A DNA stretch of 28,249 bases. Origin: JALZAA01 sp035316025. GTDB lineage: Bacteria; Actinomycetota; Acidimicrobiia; IMCC26256; JACDBD01. Within the stretch, counting starts at the first letter, position 1; each line of letters starts with the position of its first letter. Below, one piece after another: positions 1 to 5,809 of this stretch. The notes beneath the pieces are model-generated. The model did no database searches, was not told the DNA's origin, and was given only the letters and a program-made list of their open reading frames with translations. The position numbers and the translations under genes were made by a program. Where the stretch lies: positions 1 to 28,249 of the forward strand of contig DATFXL010000045.1 in assembly GCA_035316025.1 (NCBI GenBank), given 5' to 3'.

Positions 1-681
1 GCCGTCGAGCTCTGGACGGGCGGGACGCTCGCAGTCACGGTCGTCGCGGCGGCGATGTCGCCCGGGCTCTTGCCACCGGCACTGCTGCTCGCGGGTGCGG
101 GCCCACCAACCGTCCTCTGGGCGTTGCGGACGCGCGCCCGCCGCCGTTACGTCGCCGCCCTGCCGCTCGCTCTCGAGCAGATCGCGGCGCACCTGCGCGG
201 CGGCGGGACAGTGGGGGAGGGCGTCGCCGCGCTCGCGGGCGGCGACGGTCCCCTCGCGCCGGACCTGGGACGTGTGCAGTCCCGCGCCGACCTCGGCGTC
301 GCGCTGGCCGACGCGCTGGCGGCGTGGCCCACCGAGCGTGACGTCGACGACGTGCGCGCCGTCGCCGGGGCGCTCGCCGTCGCCGAGTCGCTCGGTGGCC
401 GCAGCGCGCACGCGCTCGACGGACTCGCCGTATCTCTGCGCGACCGCCTCGGCGCCGCCGCCGAAGCGCGATCGCTGTCGGCCCAGGCGCGGCTGTCGGC
501 GCTGGTCGTCGGGGCTTCGCCGCTCGTGTACCTCGTGTTCTCGGCGCTGGTGGACCCGGCGTCGGTCGGGCTGCTCGTGCGGACCGGGGTCGGTCGCCTG
601 TGCCTCGGCCTCGGCCTGCTCCTCGAGGCGGTCGCGGTCATCTGGATGCGGCGCATCGTCGACTCCGCCGCGGTGACGTGA
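1..681 (+). CDS. TadB-like type II secretion F-domain protein, 5' end missing
   Basis: The reading frame is open from the left edge of the window, so the gene begins upstream; 226 residues are visible. The first in-frame ATG, at 55, falls inside a hydrophobic stretch and is probably internal. The visible part has a soluble, Arg/Ala-rich helical region with the LEQIAAHLRGGGTVGEGV pattern typical of the T2SSF domain of TadB/TadC inner-membrane platform proteins, then two C-terminal hydrophobic segments. In Tad (Flp) pilus systems this protein sits in the inner membrane and couples the TadA ATPase to pilin assembly or secretion. The stop overlaps the next start in a GTGA, indicating translational coupling. 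The order of this and the next four genes matches M. tuberculosis Rv3658c-Rv3654c, from memory. The family is fairly sure; the TadB rather than TadC label rests on gene order. Confidence 0.8.
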   Translation, partial: AVELWTGGTLAVTVVAAAMSPGLLPPALLLAGAGPPTVLWALRTRARRRYVAALPLALEQIAAHLRGGGTVGEGVAALAGGDGPLAPDLGRVQSRADLGVALADALAAWPTERDVDDVRAVAGALAVAESLGGRSAHALDGLAVSLRDRLGAAAEARSLSAQARLSALVVGASPLVYLVFSALVDPASVGLLVRTGVGRLCLGLGLLLEAVAVIWMRRIVDSAAVT

Positions 682-1370
682 ACGCCGCCTTCGACGTGCT
701 CGGGCCTTGGCTCCTCGCCGTGGCATGGGGCGCGCTGGCGGCGGCGCCGCTGGCGGTGCGCGCCCGGCGCCAACACGTGGACACGCGGGTCCGGCGGTTG
801 CGTCCGCATCGGCCCGAATCGACGCGCCCACGATTCGCGCACGCGCGACGCCTGCTCGCCCGCGGCTCGGCGAGCACGCCCGGCCGGATCGTGCTCGACG
901 TGCGCGCCCGTCACCGCGCACGCCGCGACGACGCCCGTCTCGGCACCGAGCTCCCCGTGACGATCGACCTTCTCGGCGTGGCGGTGGGCGCCGGGTGCAC
1001 GCCGTATCTCGCCGTCGATATCGCAGCCCGCTGGGCGCCACCGCTGATGTCCGTCCGGCTCGCGAGCGTGCGCGACGCTTGCGGGCTCGGCGCAACCTTC
1101 TCCACCGCACTCGACGACCTCGCCGCTCGCGCTCCGCCGGTGCGCCCGCTCGCCGACGCGCTCCTTGCCTCCGACCGGCTCGGCGCCCCGGTCGGCTCCG
1201 CGCTCGCCCGGCTCGCTTCGGAGCAGCGCGCCGAGCTGCGTCGACGCGCCGAGGCCCACGCTCGCCGTGTACCGGTGCGCCTGCTCTTCCCACTCGTGTT
1301 CGTGGTCCTTCCCGCCTTCGGGTTGCTCACGGTGATTCCCACCCTCCTGGCGGGGTTCTCGCGGCTGTAG
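678..1370 (+). CDS. TadC-like type II secretion F-domain protein
   Basis: A 230-residue protein starting at GTG 678, which overlaps the TGA of the upstream tad gene. The frame is open further upstream, but that part is Arg/Pro-rich out-of-frame sequence over the previous gene, so I reject it. An N-terminal hydrophobic helix (about residues 9-25) is followed by a long Arg-rich region, an amphipathic core with LPVTIDLLGVAVGAG (the usual T2SSF helix), and a C-terminal pair of hydrophobic segments ending LLFPLVFVVLPAFGLLTVIP. That LxFPxxxxxLPAF signature is typical of TadC proteins. It would form the inner-membrane platform of the Flp pilus with the upstream TadB-like protein. It lies 35 nt before the pilin gene. 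Confidence 0.82.
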   Translation: MNAAFDVLGPWLLAVAWGALAAAPLAVRARRQHVDTRVRRLRPHRPESTRPRFAHARRLLARGSASTPGRIVLDVRARHRARRDDARLGTELPVTIDLLGVAVGAGCTPYLAVDIAARWAPPLMSVRLASVRDACGLGATFSTALDDLAARAPPVRPLADALLASDRLGAPVGSALARLASEQRAELRRRAEAHARRVPVRLLFPLVFVVLPAFGLLTVIPTLLAGFSRL

Positions 1371-1405
1371 CACTTCCCCCTCCACCCTGATCCCGAGGAG
1401 GGAAC

Positions 1406-1579
1406 ATGATTCGTCGCTTCGTACGCGCGTTCCGAGCCGAGGTCGGCCAGACCACGGCGGAGTACGCGCTCGTCATCCTGGGTGCTGCTGCCATCGGTGC
1501 TCTGCTCATCGCGTGGGCCACGAAGAGCCACGCCATCGGCAAGCTCTTCGACGAGGTCGTCGGGAAGGTGCTGCCCTGA
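1406..1579 (+). CDS. Flp/DUF4244-type small prepilin
   Basis: A 57-residue protein starting at ATG 1406, preceded by a strong purine-rich site (GAGGAGGGA at 1395-1403). A basic leader (MIRRFVRAFRAEVG) is followed by QTTAEYALVILGAAAIGALL. Gly14 with Glu19 five residues later fits the G|XXXXE cleavage site for the TadV/CpaA-type prepilin peptidase, leaving a mature peptide of about 43 residues with a hydrophobic N-terminal helix. This resembles the actinobacterial DUF4244/Flp pilin found between TadC and TadE genes (Rv3656c in M. tuberculosis, from memory). It should be the structural subunit or a pilin-like component of the Tad apparatus. No prepilin peptidase gene lies in the window. The stop overlaps the next start. 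Confidence 0.85.
   Translation: MIRRFVRAFRAEVGQTTAEYALVILGAAAIGALLIAWATKSHAIGKLFDEVVGKVLP
1562..1568 (+). promoter_or_regulatory. Shine-Dalgarno site supporting a CTG start
   Basis: GGGAAGG lies inside the 3' end of the pilin gene, 7 nt before CTG 1576. The spacing is normal and helps fix CTG 1576 as the start of the TadE-like gene, where no ATG, GTG or TTG is in a usable place. Confidence 0.5.
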
Positions 1580-1932
1580 AGCGCGAGGCCGGACAGTCGA
1601 CGGTCGAGTTCGCGGTGTTGATGCCGTTGGTCGTGCTGGCAGCGCTGATCGTGCTGCAGGTCGCGTTCGTCGTGCGCGATCAGGTGGCCGTCGTCCACGC
1701 CGCCCGCGAGGCGGCGCGCGCCGCCAGCGTCGATCCCGATCCGGGGCGAGCAGAACGAGCGGCCCGCCGGACGCTGCGCGGCGCGGACGTCGAGGTCGGC
1801 GACCGGCCCCGCGTCGGTGAGCCGATCACCGTCGAGGTGTCGTACCGGTCGGTGACGAACCTGCCTCTCGTGGGGCCGTTGTTCCCGGATCCCGAGCTGC
1901 ACGCGCGTGTGTCGATGCGGGTCGAGCGGTGA
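1576..1932 (+). CDS. TadE-like pseudopilin (probable CTG start)
   Basis: A 118-residue TadE-family protein. A short basic N-terminus (KREAG) is followed by QSTVEFAVLMPLVVLAALIV, the TadE signature with a Glu early in the single transmembrane helix, then a periplasmic or extracytoplasmic domain of about 90 residues beginning AAREAARAAS, also typical. The only in-frame start candidates are GTG 1513, deep in the pilin gene, and CTG 1576, which overlaps the pilin stop as CTGA. I choose CTG 1576 because a GGGAAGG site lies 7 nt upstream and the next gene begins with the same Lys-Arg-Glu (GTG AAG CGC GAG) at an identical stop overlap. TadE proteins are minor pilins that act in Flp pilus biogenesis. 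Confidence 0.82.
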   Translation: MKREAGQSTVEFAVLMPLVVLAALIVLQVAFVVRDQVAVVHAAREAARAASVDPDPGRAERAARRTLRGADVEVGDRPRVGEPITVEVSYRSVTNLPLVGPLFPDPELHARVSMRVER

Positions 1933-2285
1933 AGCGCGAGCGGGGCTCGATGGCCATCGTGCTCATGGCGGTCGTCGTCATGGCGGCGGTGCTCGCACTC
2001 GGCGCAGCCCGCCTCGGCGGGGCCATCGTCGCGCGAGCGCGTGCCGATGCCGCTGCCGATGCCGCCGCGCTCGCCGCCGCCGACATGCTGGCGCTCGGGC
2101 GCGGTGAGCAGGAGGCCACGGCGGCCGCCGGCGAGACCTCCACCGACAACGAGGCCGACCTGGTCAGCTGCGACTGCGCCGGTCGGATCGCGACCGTCCG
2201 GGTCGAGCTGACGATGACGGGGCTCGGGCGCGTCGCCGGGCCGGCGCGGGCCACGGCCCGGGCGGAGGTACGGCCGCCGGGCTAG
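1929..2285 (+). CDS. Rv3654c-like TadE/TadG-type membrane protein
   Basis: A 118-residue protein starting at GTG 1929, which overlaps the TadE stop (GTGA). The N-terminal helix (GSMAIVLMAVVVMAAVLALG) is followed by ARADAAADAAALAAADML, the Ala/Asp helix typical of TadG/Tad-domain proteins and of the short actinobacterial Rv3654c-like family (TIGR03816 in my recollection). Two close cysteines (SCDCAG) lie in the distal domain. It is much shorter than full TadG and lacks a von Willebrand domain. It is the last gene of the Tad operon here. Its TAG stop shares the palindrome CTAG (2282-2285) with the stop of the convergent LCP gene, so the two reading frames overlap by 4 bp. Confidence 0.75.
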   Translation: MKRERGSMAIVLMAVVVMAAVLALGAARLGGAIVARARADAAADAAALAAADMLALGRGEQEATAAAGETSTDNEADLVSCDCAGRIATVRVELTMTGLGRVAGPARATARAEVRPPG

Positions 2286-3199
2286 TGCGACTGGAGGACA
2301 CCGTCGTCGCGGAAGTCGGCGAACAGCGAGTCGATCCCCGCTCCGGGCGTCAGGTTGGTGCCGCTGCCGCCGCCGGTCGGGATGACGACGTTCTTGATGT
2401 TGGCGGGGTCGATCGTCAGCACGAGCCGGCCCAGCCGGTAGAGCTCCTGGAAGCTCACGTTCTCCATCTGCACGTGGCGGCCGAGGTTGCCGAGGGCGGT
2501 GAGGACCCCGCCCGGGCTGACGGCCTGCTGCTGGAAGTTGTGGAGCGCCGTGATGAGCAGGTAGCCCTGGTTCACCGTGCGGCTGATGTCGCCGGCAGAG
2601 AAGCTGTGGCGGTCGCGTGAAAACGCCAGCGCGCCCGGGCCGTTGAGCTTCTGCGGCCCCGGATCGAAGTCGGCGCCCGAGTCCACGTCGTGCATGGGCT
2701 CCTGGACATTGATGTCGATGCCGCCGAGTTCGTCGACCATGTCGGTGAAGCCGGCGAAGTTCGTCGTCATCGAGAACTTGATGGGCACGCCCACGAAGTT
2801 GCTGATCGTCTGGGTGAACGCACTCAGGCCGGCGTTGGCCAGGATCGAGTTGATCTTGCCCCCGCCGCCCACCGACGTGTCGCGGGGAATGTCGATGATC
2901 GAGGCTGCCTTCGCCCCCGGGTTCACCGCGATGACGTGGATGGCGTCGCCGAGACCGACGCCGTTCGGGTCACGTGAGTCATTGCCGACGGCGAGGAAGA
3001 ACTGCACCTGGTCGGGCTGGCCGCTCGTGAAGCCGGCGCCGGAGACGGGCGGCACCTTCTGGATCGTGAACCACGTCTCGCCCCGAGCGAGCGGCAAACC
3101 GGTCGCGAGCCACCCCGCGATCACGAGGCAGGCGACGAGGATGCCGCACAGCGGCGGGCCGATGAGCGTCAGCAACACGGTGCGGGGCCGAGCGGTCAT
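2282..3199 (-). CDS. LytR-CpsA-Psr (LCP) family protein
   Basis: A 305-residue protein with one N-terminal transmembrane helix (about residues 8-34) and an extracytoplasmic LCP domain (about 68-245). Family landmarks visible are NDSRDPNGVG, the strand and Arg-Asp of ASIIDIPRDTSV, KINSIL, and LNGPGALAFSRDRHSFSAGD followed by ISRTVNQ, which carries the Arg and Asp residues that bind the pyrophosphate of polyprenyl-linked substrates. LCP proteins transfer teichoic acid, arabinogalactan or capsule precursors to peptidoglycan. The usual R(S)D triad after the first motif reads GDAIHVI, a mild deviation. There is no LytR_C tail. The ATG overlaps the TGA of the upstream gene (ATGA), so the pair is coupled. 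It ends in a 4-bp convergent overlap with the Tad operon. Confidence 0.88.
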   Translation of the reverse strand: MTARPRTVLLTLIGPPLCGILVACLVIAGWLATGLPLARGETWFTIQKVPPVSGAGFTSGQPDQVQFFLAVGNDSRDPNGVGLGDAIHVIAVNPGAKAASIIDIPRDTSVGGGGKINSILANAGLSAFTQTISNFVGVPIKFSMTTNFAGFTDMVDELGGIDINVQEPMHDVDSGADFDPGPQKLNGPGALAFSRDRHSFSAGDISRTVNQGYLLITALHNFQQQAVSPGGVLTALGNLGRHVQMENVSFQELYRLGRLVLTIDPANIKNVVIPTGGGSGTNLTPGAGIDSLFADFRDDGVLQSH

Positions 3200-3903
3200 T
3201 TGCTCGCCGCCGCCGTCGGCGAACCTTCGACCTGCGCGCCCTGCCGCGTGACCGCCACGTCGTAGCTGGTGATCTTCCAGGGCCCATTGTCGGGCGCGAA
3301 GGTGAGAGAGATCGCGCGGGTCGTGTTCATCGTCCCGCCCTCGACGCCGACGTCGGCGCGGTAGTTGAACGCGGCCGTCGCCAGCACGAACTGGCCGTCG
3401 GCGTCCGAAAGGGCCGTGATGATCACCGGGTCCGCCGAGGGCTTGAACTCACCCGTTCGCGTGGGGGTGCCGTTCTCGAACAGCACGTCCTTGTCCGGTC
3501 CTTGGATGGCGGCCTGGGTGCCGTCGTCGAACAGGCCGGCCACATCAGCCGGCGGCTTCCCCGTCTTCACCGGGGCGATCAGGCCCTTGTCGACGTACTG
3601 GCCGACCGCGTCCATGATCTGGCCGGCCACGTCGTTGCCCAGGTTGGCCGGTGTTCCCGCGTTGGCGTTGCTGACCCCGCCCAGGGTGAGCTTGACCTCG
3701 GCCGAGACCGACTTCTTCGTCTTCTTCGCCGGCCTCGAGCCGCCGTCGCCGCGGGCGAAGAAGATGAGCGCGGAGCCGACGAGGAGCCCGACCGCCACCG
3801 CCACCACCACGATCCGCATCGTGGTGGAGCGGCGCGGCAGCGGGGGCGTCGATCCCGTCGGGGTGCCAGCAGGCGCGCGCGGCGTCCGGGTCGGCGTCGG
3901 CAT
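3196..3903 (-). CDS. Hypothetical single-pass membrane protein, coupled to the LCP gene
   Basis: A 235-residue protein if started at ATG 3903; a GTG six codons earlier is possible and the ribosome site is weak. The N-terminus is Pro/Thr-rich and cytoplasmic, residues 30-50 form one transmembrane helix, KK-rich residues follow (PAKKTKKS), and the remaining about 170 residues look like a secreted domain. The end (GPWKITSYDVAVTRQ) recalls the last strand of NTF2-like or Mce-associated-type domains, but I do not recognise a family with confidence. It is translated just before the LCP gene with an ATGA overlap, so a role in envelope assembly with LCP is a reasonable inference only. The longer frame reaching 4272 overlaps the opposite-strand OB-fold gene and is rejected. 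Confidence 0.7.
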   Translation of the reverse strand: MPTPTRTPRAPAGTPTGSTPPLPRRSTTMRIVVVAVAVGLLVGSALIFFARGDGGSRPAKKTKKSVSAEVKLTLGGVSNANAGTPANLGNDVAGQIMDAVGQYVDKGLIAPVKTGKPPADVAGLFDDGTQAAIQGPDKDVLFENGTPTRTGEFKPSADPVIITALSDADGQFVLATAAFNYRADVGVEGGTMNTTRAISLTFAPDNGPWKITSYDVAVTRQGAQVEGSPTAAASK

Positions 3904-3932
3904 GGCCGGACAGGATGCCACGTCCGAAGCTC

Positions 3933-3938
3933 TACGAT
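3933..3938 (+). promoter_or_regulatory. Possible -10 element for the OB-fold gene
   Basis: TACGAT fits the TANNNT pattern and lies 24 nt before the GTG at 3962, in the 58-bp gap between divergent genes. A convincing -35 was not found, so this is a weak call. Confidence 0.35.
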
Positions 3939-3950
3939 GCAAACGAGACG

Positions 3951-3958
3951 AGAGGAGG
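3951..3958 (+). promoter_or_regulatory. Ribosome binding site of the OB-fold gene
   Basis: AGAGGAGG is a near-perfect anti-16S match but ends only 3 nt before GTG 3962. The tight spacing leaves some doubt between GTG 3962 and the ATG six codons later at 3980. Confidence 0.5.
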
Positions 3959-3961
3959 CCC

Positions 3962-4315
3962 GTGGCCCTGGGCAAGGCGATGAAGCGGCTCGCCAAGCCG
4001 AACGACGAGCTGGACCGGGAGCGCCTCGGCGCGTACTGCGACGACCTCGGGGCGACGCCGATGGACCAGGTCGCCGCCCGCCGGCCGTCGCGGGTGGCGG
4101 GTGAGATCCGGGCAGTGCGCATCGTGCCCCGGGCCGGTGCTCCGGCGCTCGAGGTCACCGTGAGCGACGGGCGCGGCTCCGTGGTCGGCGTGTTCCTCGG
4201 CCGGCGCAAGATCCCCGGCATGTCCCCGGGGCGTCGCGTCCTGTTCGCCGGGGTGGCCGGCAAGGACGACAACCGCTGCCTGCTCTACAACCCCGAGTAC
4301 CAGCTCCTCGCCTGA
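3962..4315 (+). CDS. Small OB-fold (nucleic-acid-binding type) protein
   Basis: A 117-residue protein. Residues 1-40 are a charged helical leader and residues 44-117 form a compact beta-rich OB-fold-like domain with VFLGRRKIPG and LLYNPEYQLL as its clearest motifs. It is the type annotated as an OB-fold nucleic-acid-binding protein beside trkA genes in actinobacteria (Rv2694c near the M. tuberculosis ceoB/ceoC genes, from memory). The same domain is fused to the C-terminus of the second KimA-like transporter in this window (residues 709-782 of that protein): aligned without gaps over 74 positions I count 27 identities. Its ligand is unknown. It faces the RCK genes, with 18 bp between the stops. 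The Rosetta-stone fusion suggests a role in K+ transport control; that is inference. Confidence 0.8.
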   Translation: MALGKAMKRLAKPNDELDRERLGAYCDDLGATPMDQVAARRPSRVAGEIRAVRIVPRAGAPALEVTVSDGRGSVVGVFLGRRKIPGMSPGRRVLFAGVAGKDDNRCLLYNPEYQLLA

Positions 4316-4333
4316 GCCGCGTTCGCGCCCGTC

Positions 4334-4996
4334 CTACGCGCCGGTCAGGATGGTCCGAACGGTCTCCTCGGAATCGGGCGTCACCATCGCGAGCACCTCG
4401 TCGCCGGCTTCGAACACCGTGTCGCCGCGCGGCATCACGACGTGCTCACCACGTACGACGGCGACGACCGTGACGTCGCGGGGCACGTCGACGTCCTTCA
4501 GGGCCTGGTCGACCACCGGCGCGTCGTCGGCCAGCGTGACCTCGACGAGCCGGGCCTGACCCCGCTCGAACTGCAGGATCCGCACGAGACGGCCCACGCT
4601 CACCGCTTCCTCGACGAGCGCAGTGATGAGGTGCGGCGTCGACACCGACAGGTCGACGCCCCAGTTCTCGTTGAACAGCCACTCGTTCTTCGGGTGATTG
4701 ACCCGCGCGATCACGCGCGGGACCGCGAACTCCTGTTTGGAGAGCAGCGAGATCACGAGGTTGTCCTCGTCGTCCCCGGTAGCCGCGACCACCACGTCGC
4801 AGCGCTCGAGCCCGGCCTCCCGCAACGACGACACTTCGCACGCGTCGGCGACGACCCATTCGACGCCCTCGTCGGCGACGGCCCGATCGACGACCGCGGG
4901 GTCCTGCTCGATGAGCTGCACGTCGTGCCCGGCGGCGCGCAGATCATTGGCGATGAAGAGGCCGACGTTGCCGGCGCCGGCGATCGCCACCCGCAT
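4334..4996 (-). CDS. trkA: TrkA-family RCK potassium-uptake regulator (second gene of the pair)
   Basis: A 220-residue cytosolic protein with RCK_N (about 1-120) and RCK_C (about 135-218) domains. The Rossmann nucleotide loop is GAGNVG (residues 7-12), and the acidic residue at the end of strand 2 (LIEQD) would bind the ribose of NAD(H) or ATP. Other family landmarks are VVVAATGDDEDNL, ARVNHPKNEWLFNENWGVD and STPHLITALVEEAV. These closely match the CeoB/CeoC pair of mycobacteria as I recall it. RCK proteins gate K+ channels or transporters in response to nucleotides. It starts 2 nt after the stop of the other RCK gene, so the two are one operon. No TrkH/TrkG/KtrB membrane subunit lies in the window. 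Confidence 0.92.
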   Translation of the reverse strand: MRVAIAGAGNVGLFIANDLRAAGHDVQLIEQDPAVVDRAVADEGVEWVVADACEVSSLREAGLERCDVVVAATGDDEDNLVISLLSKQEFAVPRVIARVNHPKNEWLFNENWGVDLSVSTPHLITALVEEAVSVGRLVRILQFERGQARLVEVTLADDAPVVDQALKDVDVPRDVTVVAVVRGEHVVMPRGDTVFEAGDEVLAMVTPDSEETVRTILTGA

Positions 4997-4998
4997 TT

Positions 4999-5655
4999 CT
5001 ACTCCGGCCCGCGCTCGAGGCGCTCGCGCAGCGCGTCCATCGCGTTGACGTCCACGATGAAGTGGAGCATGTCGCCTTCCTGACCGACGAGCTTCGGGCC
5101 GACGACCTGCGCCGCGCCGAGCCGCGTGACCGCCGCGAGCAGGAATCGTCCCGGCTCGTCGAGACCGGCGAGCTTCTTCCCGCCCCAGTTCGCCGGCAGC
5201 GCCCGCTCGACCAGGGACACCTTGGCGCTAGGGTCGATCCAGTCGTGCGGCTGCTCGCCGGGCAGGAGCCGACGGAGGACCTGGTCGGTCGTCCACGCCA
5301 CCGTCGCGACCGTCGGGATCCCGAGGCGCTGATAGATGACCGCCCGCCGCGGGTCGTAGATCCGGGCCACGACCCGCCCGATGCCGAACGTCTCGCGGGC
5401 GATGCGGGCGACGAGGATGTTGGAGTTGTCTCCGTTGGTGACGGCGGCGACCGCGCCGGCGCGCTCGATACCGGCCTCGACGAGGTTGTCGCGGTCGAAC
5501 CCGAACCCGACCACCCGCTGCCCGGCGGACCCGGGCGGCAGCCGCCGAAAGGCGTTCGGGTTCTTGTCGATCACGGCGACGGTGTGGCCGGACTTCTCGA
5601 GCGTGCCGGCGAGCTCGCTGCCGACCCTGCCACAGCCCACGACCACGACGTGCAC
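4999..5655 (-). CDS. trkA: TrkA-family RCK potassium-uptake regulator (first gene of the pair)
   Basis: 218 residues from GTG 5655, read after GGAGGAG. The loop GCGRVG (7-12), the acidic end of strand 2 (VIDKN), GFDRDNLVEAGIERA, TNGDNSNILVARIARETFG and RIYDPRRAVIYQRLGIPT are typical of the first RCK protein of actinobacterial pairs; residues about 140-218 are the RCK_C domain. Upstream ATGs at 5736 and 5718 would add a Pro/Arg-rich leader not expected in the family and would run into inverted repeats, so GTG 5655 is preferred. The gene is divergent from the KimA-like gene across 154 bp and is the promoter-proximal member of a two-gene RCK operon. The pair probably forms a heteromeric gating ring, either for a TrkH encoded elsewhere or for the neighbouring KimA-like carrier. 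Confidence 0.9.
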   Translation of the reverse strand: MHVVVVGCGRVGSELAGTLEKSGHTVAVIDKNPNAFRRLPPGSAGQRVVGFGFDRDNLVEAGIERAGAVAAVTNGDNSNILVARIARETFGIGRVVARIYDPRRAVIYQRLGIPTVATVAWTTDQVLRRLLPGEQPHDWIDPSAKVSLVERALPANWGGKKLAGLDEPGRFLLAAVTRLGAAQVVGPKLVGQEGDMLHFIVDVNAMDALRERLERGPE

Positions 5656-5713
5656 GTACTCCTCCACCGCCGGGGGACGCTCGATGGTACGACGCCAACG
5701 GTCCTGAACAGCA

Positions 5714-5739
5714 AGCATGCCCGGCCGGCATGGCATGCT
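5714..5739. repeat. Inverted repeat AGCATGCC / GGCATGCT
   Basis: AGCATGCC at 5714-5721 and its exact reverse complement GGCATGCT at 5732-5739 flank a 10-nt GC-rich centre. It sits in the divergent intergenic region between the RCK operon and the KimA-like gene, so it could be an operator. The function is unknown. Confidence 0.4.
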
Positions 5740-5750
5740 GGCGGTGACGG

Positions 5751-5768
5751 GCTGACCACGTGGTCAGC
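5751..5768. promoter_or_regulatory. Perfect 18-bp palindrome, possible operator
   Basis: GCTGACCACGTGGTCAGC is a perfect palindrome with no spacer, 41 nt before the GTG of the KimA-like gene and 95 nt upstream of the RCK operon start. It has the form expected for a dimeric helix-turn-helix repressor site and not for a terminator. The regulator is unknown. It does not match the direct-repeat pattern of the putative KdpE sites elsewhere in the window. Confidence 0.5.
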
Positions 5769-5809
5769 CTTCGTTTCGGCCCGAAGGCGACGATCCCCCG
5801 GGGGACGGG

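Noticed and set aside
4999..5736. A longer start (ATG 5736 or 5718) for the first RCK gene
   Set aside because: It would add a Pro/Arg-rich leader absent from the family and overlap the inverted repeats; GTG 5655 follows GGAGGAG and begins exactly at the Rossmann strand.
5656..5809. A c-di-AMP (ydaO-type) riboswitch ahead of the KimA-like gene
   Set aside because: The gap is only 154 bp, the conserved ydaO elements could not be recognised, and its visible structure is palindromic DNA more like operators.
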